From: Promicromonospora sp. Populi | GTDB taxonomy: Bacteria; Actinomycetota; Actinomycetes; Actinomycetales; Cellulomonadaceae | DNA length: 64,000 nucleotides | Direction of reading: 5' to 3' | Assembly: GCF_041081105.1 (NCBI RefSeq) | Contig: NZ_CP163528.1 | Location: 2,480,001 to 2,544,000 of the forward strand | Shown: positions 1-8,377 of the stretch, in pieces | Layout: each line of letters opens with the position of its first letter | How positions within the stretch are numbered: position 1 is the stretch's first letter | Translations under genes and position numbers: made by a program | The notes under the pieces: generated by a model | The model's input: the letters and a program-made list of their open reading frames with translations, nothing else | The model's database searches: none | What the model was told of the DNA's origin: nothing

Positions 1-2
1 TC

Positions 3-515
3 GGGCACGGTGGCACGCTGGCAACCTTCGCCTCCGGGATCGAGTTCTCTGCGGTGACCGGGACCGGCGCAGTGGTGCTCGCCAACGCCGCCGGGGAGCC
101 CATGGTGCTGACGCACAACGCCGTCGTGGCGATCGACGGCGGCGCACCGCTGACGACGACGAACGCCTTCGACCCGTTCAACGCAGTCGTCGTCGGGGTC
201 GCGGTGCTCGTCCTGCTGGCCGGGATAGTCGTGATGGTGCGCTCGCGGCGGTGGGCACTCCGCCGAGCGACCGGCTCGCGGCGCGAACTGGTGCTGCGCC
301 TGATCCCGCTCGCGCTGTTCACCGTGCTCGGCGCCGCGTTGCCGTGGCTGGGCGCCACTCTGATCGGCCTCTCCGAACCGGTGGCCGCCTACCGGGTCGT
401 GCTGTGGTTGTATCCGGCGGTCGTGCTGCTCGGTCTGGCGCTCGTCCTAGCCGCCGGTGGCGGGCTCGCGGCCCGCCTCGTGCAGGTCGGGCGCGGGAAG
501 ATCAGGCACGGGTAG
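3..515 (+). CDS. C-terminal part of a membrane-anchored beta-lactamase-family serine hydrolase (5' truncated)
   Basis: The frame is open from the window edge, so the gene starts upstream. The first residues read GHGGTLATFAS, which matches the His-Gly-Gly segment near the C-terminus of class C beta-lactamase-like serine hydrolases and penicillin-binding-protein-like esterases. A short strand follows, containing GAVVLANAAGEP. The last ~115 residues hold three hydrophobic segments (around NAVVVGVAVLVLLAG, LIPLALFTVLGAALPWLG and VVLWLYPAVVLLGLALVL), so the catalytic domain would be tethered to the membrane by its C-terminus. The catalytic Ser-x-x-Lys lies outside the window, so the activity cannot be confirmed here. 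The family call rests on the HGG segment and the architecture. Confidence 0.6.
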   Translation, partial: GHGGTLATFASGIEFSAVTGTGAVVLANAAGEPMVLTHNAVVAIDGGAPLTTTNAFDPFNAVVVGVAVLVLLAGIVVMVRSRRWALRRATGSRRELVLRLIPLALFTVLGAALPWLGATLIGLSEPVAAYRVVLWLYPAVVLLGLALVLAAGGGLAARLVQVGRGKIRHG

Positions 516-565
516 GTCCGGGTAGGTCCGGCCCAGTCAGGCCGGCCCAGTCAGGCCGGGGCAGG

Positions 566-1618
566 TCAGGCCCGGGCCAGGACCTCGCCGTTGAGCACCG
601 CGAACCAGCCGTCCGGGGCTGCCGCCCACTCGCGCCAGCCCTGGGCGAGCTGTTCGAGCGCGACGTCGTCCGCGAGCGCCGAGTCCTTGGCCTGCACCGC
701 GAAGTTCGACTGGGTGCAGCGCTCGGCCCACAGGCCGCCCCACCAGGTGCGGTCGTCAGGGGTGGCGTAGCACCAGACGCTCGCGCCGGGTTCGATCGAG
801 CCGGGGTCGAACCCGGCGTCGCGTACCCAGGAGGCGAGCCGGCGTCCGGCGTCGGGCTCGAACCCGTAGGTGTGCGTGACCTCGTGGTAGAGCATGTTCC
901 ACTCGGTGAGCTCCGGGGACTCCGGGTACCAGGTCATGGCCTCGTAGTCGGCGTCGCGCACCGCGACGAATCCGCCCGGCTTGGCGACCCGCTTCATCTC
1001 GCGCAGGGCCGCGACGGGGTCGGACAGGTGCTGCAGGAGCTGGTGCGCGAACACGACGTCGAACGAGCCGTCCTCGAACGGCAGCTCGTAGGCGTTGGCG
1101 TGCTCGAAGCTGATGTTCTTGGTGCCGTGCGCGTCGGCGAGGCCGCGGGCGGACTCCAGCACGTCGTCGGACGCGTCGACGCCGACGACGCTGCCCTGCG
1201 TGAGCCGTTCGGCCAGGTCGACGGTGACGGTGCCGGGTCCGCAGCCGACGTCGAGCAGCGTCATGTCGGAGAGCAGGTGCGGCAGCAGGAACGCGGCGGA
1301 GTTCGCCGCCGTCCGGCGCCGGTGCGAGCGCAGCACGGACTCGTGGTGCCCGTGCGTGTACGACTCGGACTCCTTGGTCAGGTCCGTTCCGGCGACCGGG
1401 CTGTCCGCGCCGCCGGTCAGGTTCGAGCGGCTGCTCGGGGCGTCGACCGCATCGATCGGGTCGGTCCCCGCGGGCTGGGCCCGGTCGCGGGACGTGCCGC
1501 TGCCGCTCGTGGCTCCCCCGCTCACGACACTCCGGACCGTGCTCCCGGGGGTCTCCCGGGGCAGATTGGTGGACGTGTCGCTGCGGGCCGTGTCGTGCTC
1601 GTTGGCGCTGCCGGTCAT
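566..1618 (-). CDS. Class I SAM-dependent methyltransferase with a low-complexity N-terminal extension
   Basis: From the chosen ATG the protein is 350 aa. Residues ~121-129 read LLDVGCGPG, the glycine-rich SAM-binding motif I. An acidic residue ends strand 2 (VVGVDAS), and FDVVFAHQLLQHL plus LREMKRVAKPGG are the post-motif segments of Methyltransf_11/25 domains. The closest theme is UbiE/small-molecule methyltransferases; the substrate is unknown. The first ~80 residues are a Thr/Ser/Asp/Gly-rich stretch with no recognisable fold. The ATG at 1618 has no clear ribosome site. An in-frame ATG at 1666, with GAGGG directly before it, would add 16 residues. The gene is divergent from the membrane protein at 1804. 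Confidence 0.8.
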   Translation of the reverse strand: MTGSANEHDTARSDTSTNLPRETPGSTVRSVVSGGATSGSGTSRDRAQPAGTDPIDAVDAPSSRSNLTGGADSPVAGTDLTKESESYTHGHHESVLRSHRRRTAANSAAFLLPHLLSDMTLLDVGCGPGTVTVDLAERLTQGSVVGVDASDDVLESARGLADAHGTKNISFEHANAYELPFEDGSFDVVFAHQLLQHLSDPVAALREMKRVAKPGGFVAVRDADYEAMTWYPESPELTEWNMLYHEVTHTYGFEPDAGRRLASWVRDAGFDPGSIEPGASVWCYATPDDRTWWGGLWAERCTQSNFAVQAKDSALADDVALEQLAQGWREWAAAPDGWFAVLNGEVLARA

Positions 1619-1803
1619 GGCCGCACTGTATGTGTGCTGTGTGGTGCGGCACATCTGCGTTCTCATCCCTCGGGACGAGCCGCCCGGCGGTCTGCGGTGA
1701 ACTCGTGGACAGGTAGCAGGTAGCTCGCGGGCAACTCGTGGGAAATTTCGCCCGACGGCGCGGCCCGCGCGCGTCGGCGTCGGCGACACGGAAGGATGCC
1801 CGC

Positions 1804-3234
1804 ATGCCCACGCTTGCCCAGCCCACCGACAGGCCGGCCCCGGTCTCCCGTGGCGCCGTCCGCGGAGCCCTCGACCGGATGGGTCGCAACCTGCTCGGCG
1901 GCCCTGGCCGCGTCGCCGGGGCGGACATCGCCCGTGGAATCGCCGTGCTCGGGATGTTCACGGCGCACGTAGGCGTCACCTCCGCGGACATCAGCACGCT
2001 CGAGGGCTGGCTGAGCCTGGCGCACGGCCGCTCGTCGATCCTGTTCGCCACCGTGGCCGGGCTGTCCCTTGCGCTGGTGACGGGCGGCTCCGCCCCGCTG
2101 GTGGGTGCGGCGATGCGTACCGCGCGGTCCCGGATCCTCGTCCGGGCGGTCCTGCTGCTGGCCCTGGTCGCGGTGCTCGACCTCTTGGGGACGCGTGTGC
2201 TGCTCATCCTCGGGTTCTACGCCGCGTACTTCGTGCTGGCCCTGCCGTTCCTGCGTATGCCGCCGGGGCGACTGGCCGCGATGGCGGTGATCGTCGCGGT
2301 GGTCGGCCCGTTCCTCGTGTACTACGGGCCGGAGGCGCTGGCCAGGTCCGGTCTCCGCGCGCCGCACGACGGTTCTGGCGCCGCCACCGACTTTCTCCTC
2401 ACGGGCCACTACCCGGCTCTGGTCTGGATGGCCTACGTGCTGGCCGGGCTGGCGGTGGGCCGGTGCAACCTGCGATCGCCGGCGCTGCACCTGGGCCTGG
2501 TCGCCGGCGGGTTCGGGCTGGCCGCCGTGAGCTCCATCGTCTCTTCGAGCCTCGTCGCCGGCGCCGGGGGCATCGAGGCCATCGAGGGACAGCTCGCGCT
2601 GACGTCGTCCGAGTACGTCATGCCGCCGCCCACGTGGTCCGACCCCTGGCCGCCCCTGGCGGGCCTCTACCTGGAAGGGCCGCACGACGACACGATGTTC
2701 GAGGCGCTGGGGTCCGGCGGGTTCGCGCTCGGCGTCCTCGGGCTGTGCCTGCTCATCGGTTCCGGCATCGTGGGCAGGGCCTCGGGTCGAGCTGCGGACA
2801 ACGCTGCGGATGGCAGTGCGGATAGCAGTGCGGATAGCAGTGCGGGCGGCACAGCAGCGGGCAGTGCAGCGGGCGGCTCAGCAGCCACCACAGCAGGCGG
2901 CGCCGGGGGCTCGGGGGTTGTCGGTCGGGTCGTGCGGTGGATCGTGCTGGTGGTCACCGCGCCGCTGGCCGCCGTCGGCGCAATGGCACTGACCGTCTAC
3001 TCCGTGCAGATCGTCGTCATCTGGTGGTGGACCCTCACCTACTGGGACCTGCTCGACCCCCCGACCAACGAGCCGCTCGGGTGGATGGTGCTCATCACCC
3101 TGGCCGTCGCGACACTGTGGCGGGCGCTGTTCGGCCGCGGGCCGTTGGAGCGGCTGTTCGCCGGGGTGGCACAGACGGCGTTTCCCACGCTGCCCTCTGA
3201 GTCCCGCCCGTCTCCAGAGTCCCGCCCTGTCTGA
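1804..3234 (+). CDS. HGSNAT/DUF418-type multi-pass membrane protein, copy 1
   Basis: This 476-aa membrane protein carries the N-terminal signature GADIARGIAVLGMFTAHVG followed by GRSSILFATVAGLSLAL. This is typical of the heparan-alpha-glucosaminide N-acetyltransferase/DUF1624-DUF418 group, membrane acyltransferase-like proteins of mostly unknown substrate. About ten hydrophobic segments follow, and the last pair (AMALTVYSVQIVVIWWW) is the conserved C-terminal part. A cytoplasmic-type insert near residues 325-365 is built from short Ala/Asp/Ser repeats (ADNAADGSADSS...). The ATG is preceded by GGAAGGA at 1790-1796. It is a tandem duplicate of the next gene; the duplication includes the 5' leader, which is nearly identical in both copies. 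Confidence 0.8.
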   Translation: MPTLAQPTDRPAPVSRGAVRGALDRMGRNLLGGPGRVAGADIARGIAVLGMFTAHVGVTSADISTLEGWLSLAHGRSSILFATVAGLSLALVTGGSAPLVGAAMRTARSRILVRAVLLLALVAVLDLLGTRVLLILGFYAAYFVLALPFLRMPPGRLAAMAVIVAVVGPFLVYYGPEALARSGLRAPHDGSGAATDFLLTGHYPALVWMAYVLAGLAVGRCNLRSPALHLGLVAGGFGLAAVSSIVSSSLVAGAGGIEAIEGQLALTSSEYVMPPPTWSDPWPPLAGLYLEGPHDDTMFEALGSGGFALGVLGLCLLIGSGIVGRASGRAADNAADGSADSSADSSAGGTAAGSAAGGSAATTAGGAGGSGVVGRVVRWIVLVVTAPLAAVGAMALTVYSVQIVVIWWWTLTYWDLLDPPTNEPLGWMVLITLAVATLWRALFGRGPLERLFAGVAQTAFPTLPSESRPSPESRPV

Positions 3235-3358
3235 GTACCGCCCTGCCTCCTGAATACCGCCCACCTCGCACTTCGGCGGTGTCAGTCTGACGGCGCGGTG
3301 TCCAGCCTGACGGCGTGGCCCGCGCGCACCGGCGTCGGCGACACGGAAGTATGCCCGC

Positions 3359-4867
3359 ATGCCGACGCCTGAGCCCTCAGCCGGACCGCCCCCGGTCTCA
3401 CGTGGCGCCGTCCGCGGCACTTTCGACCGGATGGGCCGCAACCTGCTCGGCGGTCCCGGCCGAGTACCGGGGGCGGATATTGCCCGGGGTATCGCCGTGC
3501 TGGGGATGTTCACGGCGCACGTGGGCACCACCTCCGACGACATCGGCACGCTGGAGGGTTGGCTGGGCCTGGCGCACGGCCGCTCGTCGATCCTGTTCGC
3601 CACCGTGGCCGGACTGTCCCTTGCGCTGTTCACCGGCGGAGGCACCCCGTTGACGGGCGACGCGATGCGCACCGCGCGGTCCCGGATCCTCGTGCGAGCC
3701 GTCCTGCTGCTGGCGTTGGTCGCCGTGCTCGACCTGCTCGGGCCGACCGTGATGCTCATCCTCGGGTTCTACGCCGCGTACTTTGTGCTGGCCCTGCCGT
3801 TCCTGCGCCTACCGCCGGCACGGCTCGCCGTCGCCGCGGTGATCGTCGCGGTGGTCGGGCCGTTCCTCGTGTACTACGGGACAGAGGCGCTGGCGCGGGC
3901 GGGGCTGCGAGCGCCGCACGACGGTTCGGGCGCAATCACCGACTTTCTCCTCACCGGGCAGTACCCGGCCCTGGTCTGGATGGCCTACGTGTTCGCGGGG
4001 CTGGCGGTGGGGCGCTGCGACCTACGGTCGCCAACGCTGCGCCTGGGCCTGGTCTTCGGCGGGTTCGGGCTGGCCGCCGTGAGCGCCATCGTCTCTTCGA
4101 GCCTGGTGGCCAGCGCCGGCGGCATCGAGGCCATCGACAGGCTGCTCGCCATGACGTCGTCCGAGTACCTCGGGGAGGTGCCCGCGTGGTCCGACCCCTG
4201 GCCGCCGTTGGCGGGACTGTTCCTGGACGGGCCGCACAACGACACCATGTTCGAGGCGCTGGGGTCCGGCGGGTTCGCGCTCGGTGTGGTCGGGTTGTGC
4301 CTGCTTGTCGGGGGTCGCGGCGGTGCGGGTGCCGGGGCTGCTACCAGCCGTAGCGCTCGGCAGATCGCGCGGCGGGTGGTGCGGGCGGTGACAGCCCCGC
4401 TGGCCGCCGTCGGCGCAATGGCACTGACCGTCTACTCGGTGCAGGTCGTCATCATCTGGTGGTGGTCCCGCGCCGACGTCGACCTGCTTGCCTACCCGAT
4501 CAACGGGCCGCTCAGCGTGATGGTGCTCAGCGCCCTGGCAGCGGCCACGCTGTGGCGGGCGCTGTTCGGGGGCGGGCCGCTGGAGCGAGTGTTCGCGCGG
4601 ATCGCGCGGACGGCGTTCCCGACGTCGGAACGCGCGTGGAATGCCGTGTCGGACACCGTGTCGAATGCCGTGTCGGACACCGCGTCGGGTGCATCGTCGA
4701 ATGCAGCGTCGAATGCCGGGCCGGACGCCGGGCCGGACGCTGCATCGGACCCTGCATCGGAACCGACGTCAGATCCCGTGTCAGATCCCGTGTCAGACCC
4801 CGTGTCAGACCCCGTGTCAGACCCAACATCGACGCTCAGAACTCCACCTGACCGACGATCGTCGTGA
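3359..4867 (+). CDS. HGSNAT/DUF418-type multi-pass membrane protein, copy 2 with repeat tail
   Basis: This 502-aa protein is colinear with copy 1 over almost its whole length (same PPPVSRGAVRG start, same ADIARGIAVLGMF signature). It differs in the middle loop and in the tail. The final ~80 residues are a hydrophilic repeat tail built from Ser-Asp-x-x and Ser-Asn-Ala units, ending in four Ser-Asp-Pro-Val units encoded by a 12-bp DNA repeat. The tail runs 32 bp past the stop of the convergent PhzF-family gene, so the two coding regions overlap tail to tail. The ribosome site is GGAAG before the ATG at 3359. The substrate is unknown; a role in acylating or exporting an envelope glycan is a family-level guess. 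Confidence 0.8.
   Translation: MPTPEPSAGPPPVSRGAVRGTFDRMGRNLLGGPGRVPGADIARGIAVLGMFTAHVGTTSDDIGTLEGWLGLAHGRSSILFATVAGLSLALFTGGGTPLTGDAMRTARSRILVRAVLLLALVAVLDLLGPTVMLILGFYAAYFVLALPFLRLPPARLAVAAVIVAVVGPFLVYYGTEALARAGLRAPHDGSGAITDFLLTGQYPALVWMAYVFAGLAVGRCDLRSPTLRLGLVFGGFGLAAVSAIVSSSLVASAGGIEAIDRLLAMTSSEYLGEVPAWSDPWPPLAGLFLDGPHNDTMFEALGSGGFALGVVGLCLLVGGRGGAGAGAATSRSARQIARRVVRAVTAPLAAVGAMALTVYSVQVVIIWWWSRADVDLLAYPINGPLSVMVLSALAAATLWRALFGGGPLERVFARIARTAFPTSERAWNAVSDTVSNAVSDTASGASSNAASNAGPDAGPDAASDPASEPTSDPVSDPVSDPVSDPVSDPTSTLRTPPDRRSS
4631..4831 (+). repeat. Short tandem repeats encoding the tail of the second HGSNAT-like protein
   Basis: Degenerate 12-15 bp units (GTGTCGGACACC-like, then GTGTCAGACCCC-like) run in frame through the last ~65 codons. 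The 12-bp unit giving Ser-Asp-Pro-Val is repeated at the end with only T/C differences. Confidence 0.8.
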
Positions 4868-5837
4868 CGGCGTCGCCGCCGACCCACACCTCGCCGTCGG
4901 ACCGCTTCTCGACGTATACGCGGCCAGCGCGGCCCAGCACGGTTCCCTGCGACGCGACGTAGGACGACGGCAGCACGTCCCCGGCGAGCCACTGCCCCAG
5001 GCCGGCGTTGAGGCTGCCGGTCACCGGGTCCTCCGCAGACCCGAGCGCCGGGACAAACGCACGCACCTCCACCGCCGGTCCGCTGGGCTCGCGACTCCCG
5101 GCGGTGCCGTGCTCACCGACCTTTTCCTCACTGACCACGCCCTCTCCGGCCACGCCCTCACCCACCGTGTCCTCACCGACCGTGTCCTCACCAACCGTGT
5201 CCTCACCAACCGTGTCCTCACCAACCAAGTACTCGCCGACGACGCCGAGCTTCAGGTCTCCCATCGCCACGAAGTCCGGCTCCAGCCCGAGCACTACCTC
5301 CGCGTCACGCAGCTGGACCGCCACCCAGCCGGGGCCGTTGTCTACCCAGGCCGAGCGGACGACGTCGGACACGTCGATGCGCAGCGAACGCGCGATCTGG
5401 GCGACATCGGCGTCGTCGACGGCTCCGGAACGCACGAGGGGTGGTGCGGCGAACGCCAGTCGCTGCCCGCGAGCTGTAGAGCCGACTGCGGCGTCCCGAC
5501 GCACCCGGACAAGGCCCACGCCGCACTCCTGGATCACGTCCTGCTCGGCAGGCTCGCCACCGGCCTCCAACCAGGCGTGCGCGGTGCCGAGCGTCGGGTG
5601 CCCGGCGAACGGCAGCTCGCCGCCCGGGGTCCAGATCCGCACGCGGTAGTCGGCGCCCCCGTCTCGTCCCGCCGCGGTCGGGGCGAGCAGGAACGTGGTC
5701 TCCGACAGGTTGGTCCACCGCGCGAAAGCGGCCATCTGATCGTCGGTGAGACCATCGGCGTCGTGCACGACGGCGACGGGGTTGCCGCCCGTCGGAACCG
5801 GCGAGAAGACGTTGACCTGGCGGAACGGGAGGCTCAT
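4836..5837 (-). CDS. PhzF-family isomerase/epimerase with a tandem-repeat insertion
   Basis: The N-terminus (FRQVNVFSPVPTGGNPVAVV), Glu46 in NLSETTF, and ELPFAGHPTLGTAHAWL at ~74-90 are hallmarks of the PhzF fold; Glu46 is the position of the catalytic acid. The C-terminal half keeps GSAEDPVTGSLNAGLGQWL. Unlike normal ~280-300 aa relatives, this 333-aa protein has an extra segment at residues ~201-250. It is made of Gly-Glu-Asp-Thr-Val units and degenerate copies and sits between the two pseudo-symmetric halves. The substrate is unknown; most PhzF paralogs outside phenazine clusters are uncharacterised, and no phenazine genes are nearby. A GTG at 5846 with AGG eight bases upstream is an alternative start. 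Confidence 0.88.
   Translation of the reverse strand: MSLPFRQVNVFSPVPTGGNPVAVVHDADGLTDDQMAAFARWTNLSETTFLLAPTAAGRDGGADYRVRIWTPGGELPFAGHPTLGTAHAWLEAGGEPAEQDVIQECGVGLVRVRRDAAVGSTARGQRLAFAAPPLVRSGAVDDADVAQIARSLRIDVSDVVRSAWVDNGPGWVAVQLRDAEVVLGLEPDFVAMGDLKLGVVGEYLVGEDTVGEDTVGEDTVGEDTVGEGVAGEGVVSEEKVGEHGTAGSREPSGPAVEVRAFVPALGSAEDPVTGSLNAGLGQWLAGDVLPSSYVASQGTVLGRAGRVYVEKRSDGEVWVGGDAVTTIVGQVEF
5165..5226 (-). repeat. 15-bp tandem repeat inside the PhzF-family gene
   Basis: Four near-perfect 15-bp units (plus-strand CGTGTCCTCACCAAC type) encode Val-Gly-Glu-Asp-Thr on the minus strand. Degenerate copies flank them for another ~60 bp. Confidence 0.88.
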
Positions 5838-5887
5838 GCTGCCCACGCTACCGACCTGGGCTGCCGAACGAAGCCGTCGACGGAGCT

Positions 5888-5970
5888 CAGGCTGGGCCCG
5901 TCTCAGGCTGGGCCCAACTCAGGCTCGGCCCAACTCAGACCCGGCCCAACTCAGACCCGGCCCAACTCAG
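5888..5970. repeat. Intergenic 16-bp tandem repeat
   Basis: About five copies of a CAGGCTGGGCCCAACT-like 16-bp unit fill the gap between the upstream side of the PhzF gene and the end of the aldo/keto reductase gene. The unit length is not a multiple of three, and no reading frame is carried here. Confidence 0.8.
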
Positions 5971-5988
5971 GCCCGTCCTAGGCCCGGC

Positions 5989-6972
5989 TCAGGCCGGGAA
6001 GATCTCGTCCAGCTCCGCGAGGTCCTCCGCCGTCGGCGTCCATGACCAGGCCTGGGCGTTGCTCCGCACCTGCTCGGGCCGGGTGGCCCCCGCGATCACG
6101 GACGACACCTCGGGCCGGGACAGCAGCCACGAGAACGCGACGGTGGTCTCGGTCACGCCGCGCTCCCGGCAGAACACGCCGAACCGATCCAGCGCCTCCC
6201 ACGGCGCGGTCTCCAGCAGGTGGCGCTTCGAGAGCACCAGGCGGGACCCGTCGGGCCGGGCGCCACCCGAGTACTTGCCCGTGAGCAGGCCGTCCGCCAG
6301 GGGGAAGTACGGCAGGACGCCGATCCCGAACGCCTTCGCCGCGGGCAGCACCTCACGCTCCAGGCCGCGGGCCAGCAGGGAGTACTGGTTCTGCGCGGAG
6401 ACGAACCGGGTACCGGCGGCACCCGCCCCGCCGGATCCCAGCGAACGGGCCACGTGCTCGGCGTCGGCCACCTGCCAGCCCGCGAAGTTCGAGTGCCCCA
6501 CGTAGCGGACCTTGCCGGAGCTGACCAGGTCGTCGAGCGCCGCAAGGGTCTCGTCGATCGGAGTCGCCGGGTCGGGCGTGTGGAGCTGGTAGAGGTCGAT
6601 CCAATCGGTGCCGAGCCGGCGCAGCGACGCCTCCGCCGCCCGCACGATGTAGCGGCGCGAGCCGCGCGCCCCGAAGTCCACCCCGTTCACGCCGAGCATG
6701 TCGAGGCCGAACTTGGTGGCGATCAGCACGTCGTCGCGGCGGCCCTTCAGCGCGGCGCCGAGCAGCTCCTCGGACAGGCCGGGCCGGGCGCCGTACCGGT
6801 CGGCGGTGTCGAAGAACGTCACGCCGGCGTCGATCGCGGTGTCGATAAGGGCTTTGGAGCCCTCCTCGGTCTCGGTGACGGCGCCGGGACGACCGAGGTT
6901 GTTGCACCCCAGGCCGACGACGGGAACGGACAGGCCGGAGCGCCCGAGGCGGCGCAGGGGAAGATCGGACAT
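5989..6972 (-). CDS. Aldo/keto reductase
   Basis: This is a 327-aa (beta/alpha)8 NADPH-dependent oxidoreductase. The catalytic tetrad is visible: Asp and Tyr in FFDTADRYG, Lys in IATKFG, and His in YVGHSNFAGW. The YhdN/AKR11-type opening (LPLRRLGRSGLSVPVVGLGCNNLG) is present, and the C-terminal cofactor segment reads SSVIAGATRPEQVRSNAQAW. It probably reduces aldehydes or ketones in the cytosol; the substrate cannot be read from sequence. It is divergent from the glycosylase-like gene, with 55 bp between the starts. Confidence 0.92.
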   Translation of the reverse strand: MSDLPLRRLGRSGLSVPVVGLGCNNLGRPGAVTETEEGSKALIDTAIDAGVTFFDTADRYGARPGLSEELLGAALKGRRDDVLIATKFGLDMLGVNGVDFGARGSRRYIVRAAEASLRRLGTDWIDLYQLHTPDPATPIDETLAALDDLVSSGKVRYVGHSNFAGWQVADAEHVARSLGSGGAGAAGTRFVSAQNQYSLLARGLEREVLPAAKAFGIGVLPYFPLADGLLTGKYSGGARPDGSRLVLSKRHLLETAPWEALDRFGVFCRERGVTETTVAFSWLLSRPEVSSVIAGATRPEQVRSNAQAWSWTPTAEDLAELDEIFPA

Positions 6973-7027
6973 GCTCGCACCCTACGACGGCTCCGGGCGT
7001 GTGCCGCACCCGTCTTACCCTGGACCC

Positions 7028-8266
7028 GTGAGCACACTCCTCGGCGGGCCGACGGCGCCCGGTGCGCGCGACGCCGTCGTGCACCAGTCCGAGACGAACC
7101 CCGCCGGCAAGATCCCGGGCGACGCACTACGCCCCGAGGTGTGGCTGCCCGTCGCGGCCGCGCACGCCGATCGAGCCGACGCGCTGACCGCCGTCTGGCG
7201 CGCGGCCCGCGCCGCGGGCCGCAAGCACGCGATCGAGGACTTCCTCTTCACCTACTACCCCACGCGGATCGCGCACTTGCGACGCTGGCACCCGGGGGCA
7301 GGGGTCGCCCTCGCACTGCCCGACGGCGGCTCGGGCCCTGTCGACCGGGACATTGTCGACCGGGGCACTGCCGACCGGGGCACTGCCGACGCCGACGACG
7401 CCGGCCAGGGCACGGTCGACTGGGGCATCGCCGACCCCGACGCCGCCGGCCAGAGCGCCGTCGGCCCGGAGACCATCGACCCGGAGTCCATCGACCCGGA
7501 CGACCGCACCAACTGGCGATGGCACACGGCCACGGCACTCAGGACCACAGCACGGATGACCACGACGCCTTGGACCTCAACGCCCACGACCGGCGCGCCC
7601 AGGACCGTCGCGCTCGACATCGACGCCTTCCTTGCCGACCGCGGCGACACCGTGCGGTACGTGCGGGAGCTCCTGTCAGCGACGGCGTCGCGACCCGGAA
7701 CGTTCGGCTGTTTCGGGCTCCACGAGTGGGCGATGGTCTATCGCGACCGGGAGTCGGGTCGTGACCAGCGGCACCCGCTGCCGCTGCGGCTCGGGCACGC
7801 CGGGACGGACGCAGTCGTCGAGGCGAACCCTGTGCGCTGCTCGCACTTCGACGCCTTCCGCTTCTTCACGCCGGAGGCGACCGCCCGGAACCAGCTCCAG
7901 CCGTCGCGCGCTGCACAGGTCTCGATGGAGCAGCCGGGCTGCCTGCACGCCAACATGGACCTCTACAAGTGGTGCCTCAAGCTCGGCCCTGCGGTGCCGG
8001 GCGACTTGCTGCTCGACGCGTTCGAGCTGGCCCGTGACATCCGCTGGACCGACATGGCCGCCTCCCCGTACGACGTGTCCGAGTACGGCGTCGCGGCGGT
8101 CGAGATCGAGACACCGCAGGGCAAGGCGGAGTACGTGCAGCGGCAGCGTGACTATGCGCGACGGTCCGGTGAGCTCCGCCGTCGGCTGCTGGCGGTCTGC
8201 GACGCGGTGCTCGGCGACGCGGTGCTCGGCTCGGGTAGCGAGAACTACGTGCCGTCGCCTGCGTAG
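7028..8266 (+). CDS. 3-methyladenine DNA glycosylase-like protein with a large repeat insertion
   Basis: This 412-aa protein is recognisable from EDFLFTYYPTRIAHLRRWHPGAG, GCFGLHEWAMVYR, CSHFDAFRFFTP and QPGCLHANMDLYKWC. These belong to an actinobacterial family usually annotated as 3-methyladenine DNA glycosylase; biochemical support for that name is thin. Relatives are ~300 aa. Here residues ~99-190 are an extra Asp/Thr/Gly/Ala segment with repeated (V)DRGTAD units, lying between the HPGAG motif and the conserved LDIDAFLADRGDTVR strand. The start is GTG at 7028, the first start past the divergent promoter region. Conserved motifs on both sides of the insertion are intact, so the gene looks functional. 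Confidence 0.75.
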   Translation: MSTLLGGPTAPGARDAVVHQSETNPAGKIPGDALRPEVWLPVAAAHADRADALTAVWRAARAAGRKHAIEDFLFTYYPTRIAHLRRWHPGAGVALALPDGGSGPVDRDIVDRGTADRGTADADDAGQGTVDWGIADPDAAGQSAVGPETIDPESIDPDDRTNWRWHTATALRTTARMTTTPWTSTPTTGAPRTVALDIDAFLADRGDTVRYVRELLSATASRPGTFGCFGLHEWAMVYRDRESGRDQRHPLPLRLGHAGTDAVVEANPVRCSHFDAFRFFTPEATARNQLQPSRAAQVSMEQPGCLHANMDLYKWCLKLGPAVPGDLLLDAFELARDIRWTDMAASPYDVSEYGVAAVEIETPQGKAEYVQRQRDYARRSGELRRRLLAVCDAVLGDAVLGSGSENYVPSPA

Positions 8267-8279
8267 GTAGTTGCCCTAC

Positions 8280-8308
8280 TTGTCGCCAGGGCCTGCATTT
8301 TCTACCGT
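8280..8308 (+). promoter_or_regulatory. Predicted promoter of the first LPMO gene
   Basis: TTGTCG (8280-8285) and TACCGT (8303-8308) are separated by exactly 17 bp, about 70 bp before the ATG. An AGGAACTTTC motif at 8343-8352 lies between the promoter and the start and resembles one in front of the second LPMO gene. Confidence 0.5.
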
Positions 8309-8377
8309 CGAGACCATCGCACTCAGCACACAGGAGTACATCAGGAACTTTCCAACTTCACACCCGAGGTGAGCCCC

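Noticed and set aside
1663..2685. Long minus-strand open frames opposite the HGSNAT-like genes
   Set aside because: High GC keeps the antisense frames open; the products are Arg/His/Gly-rich without domains, and the plus-strand genes have clear membrane signatures.
4836..5846. Phenazine biosynthesis
   Set aside because: Only a PhzF-family protein is present; none of the other phz genes is nearby, and most PhzF homologs have unrelated roles.
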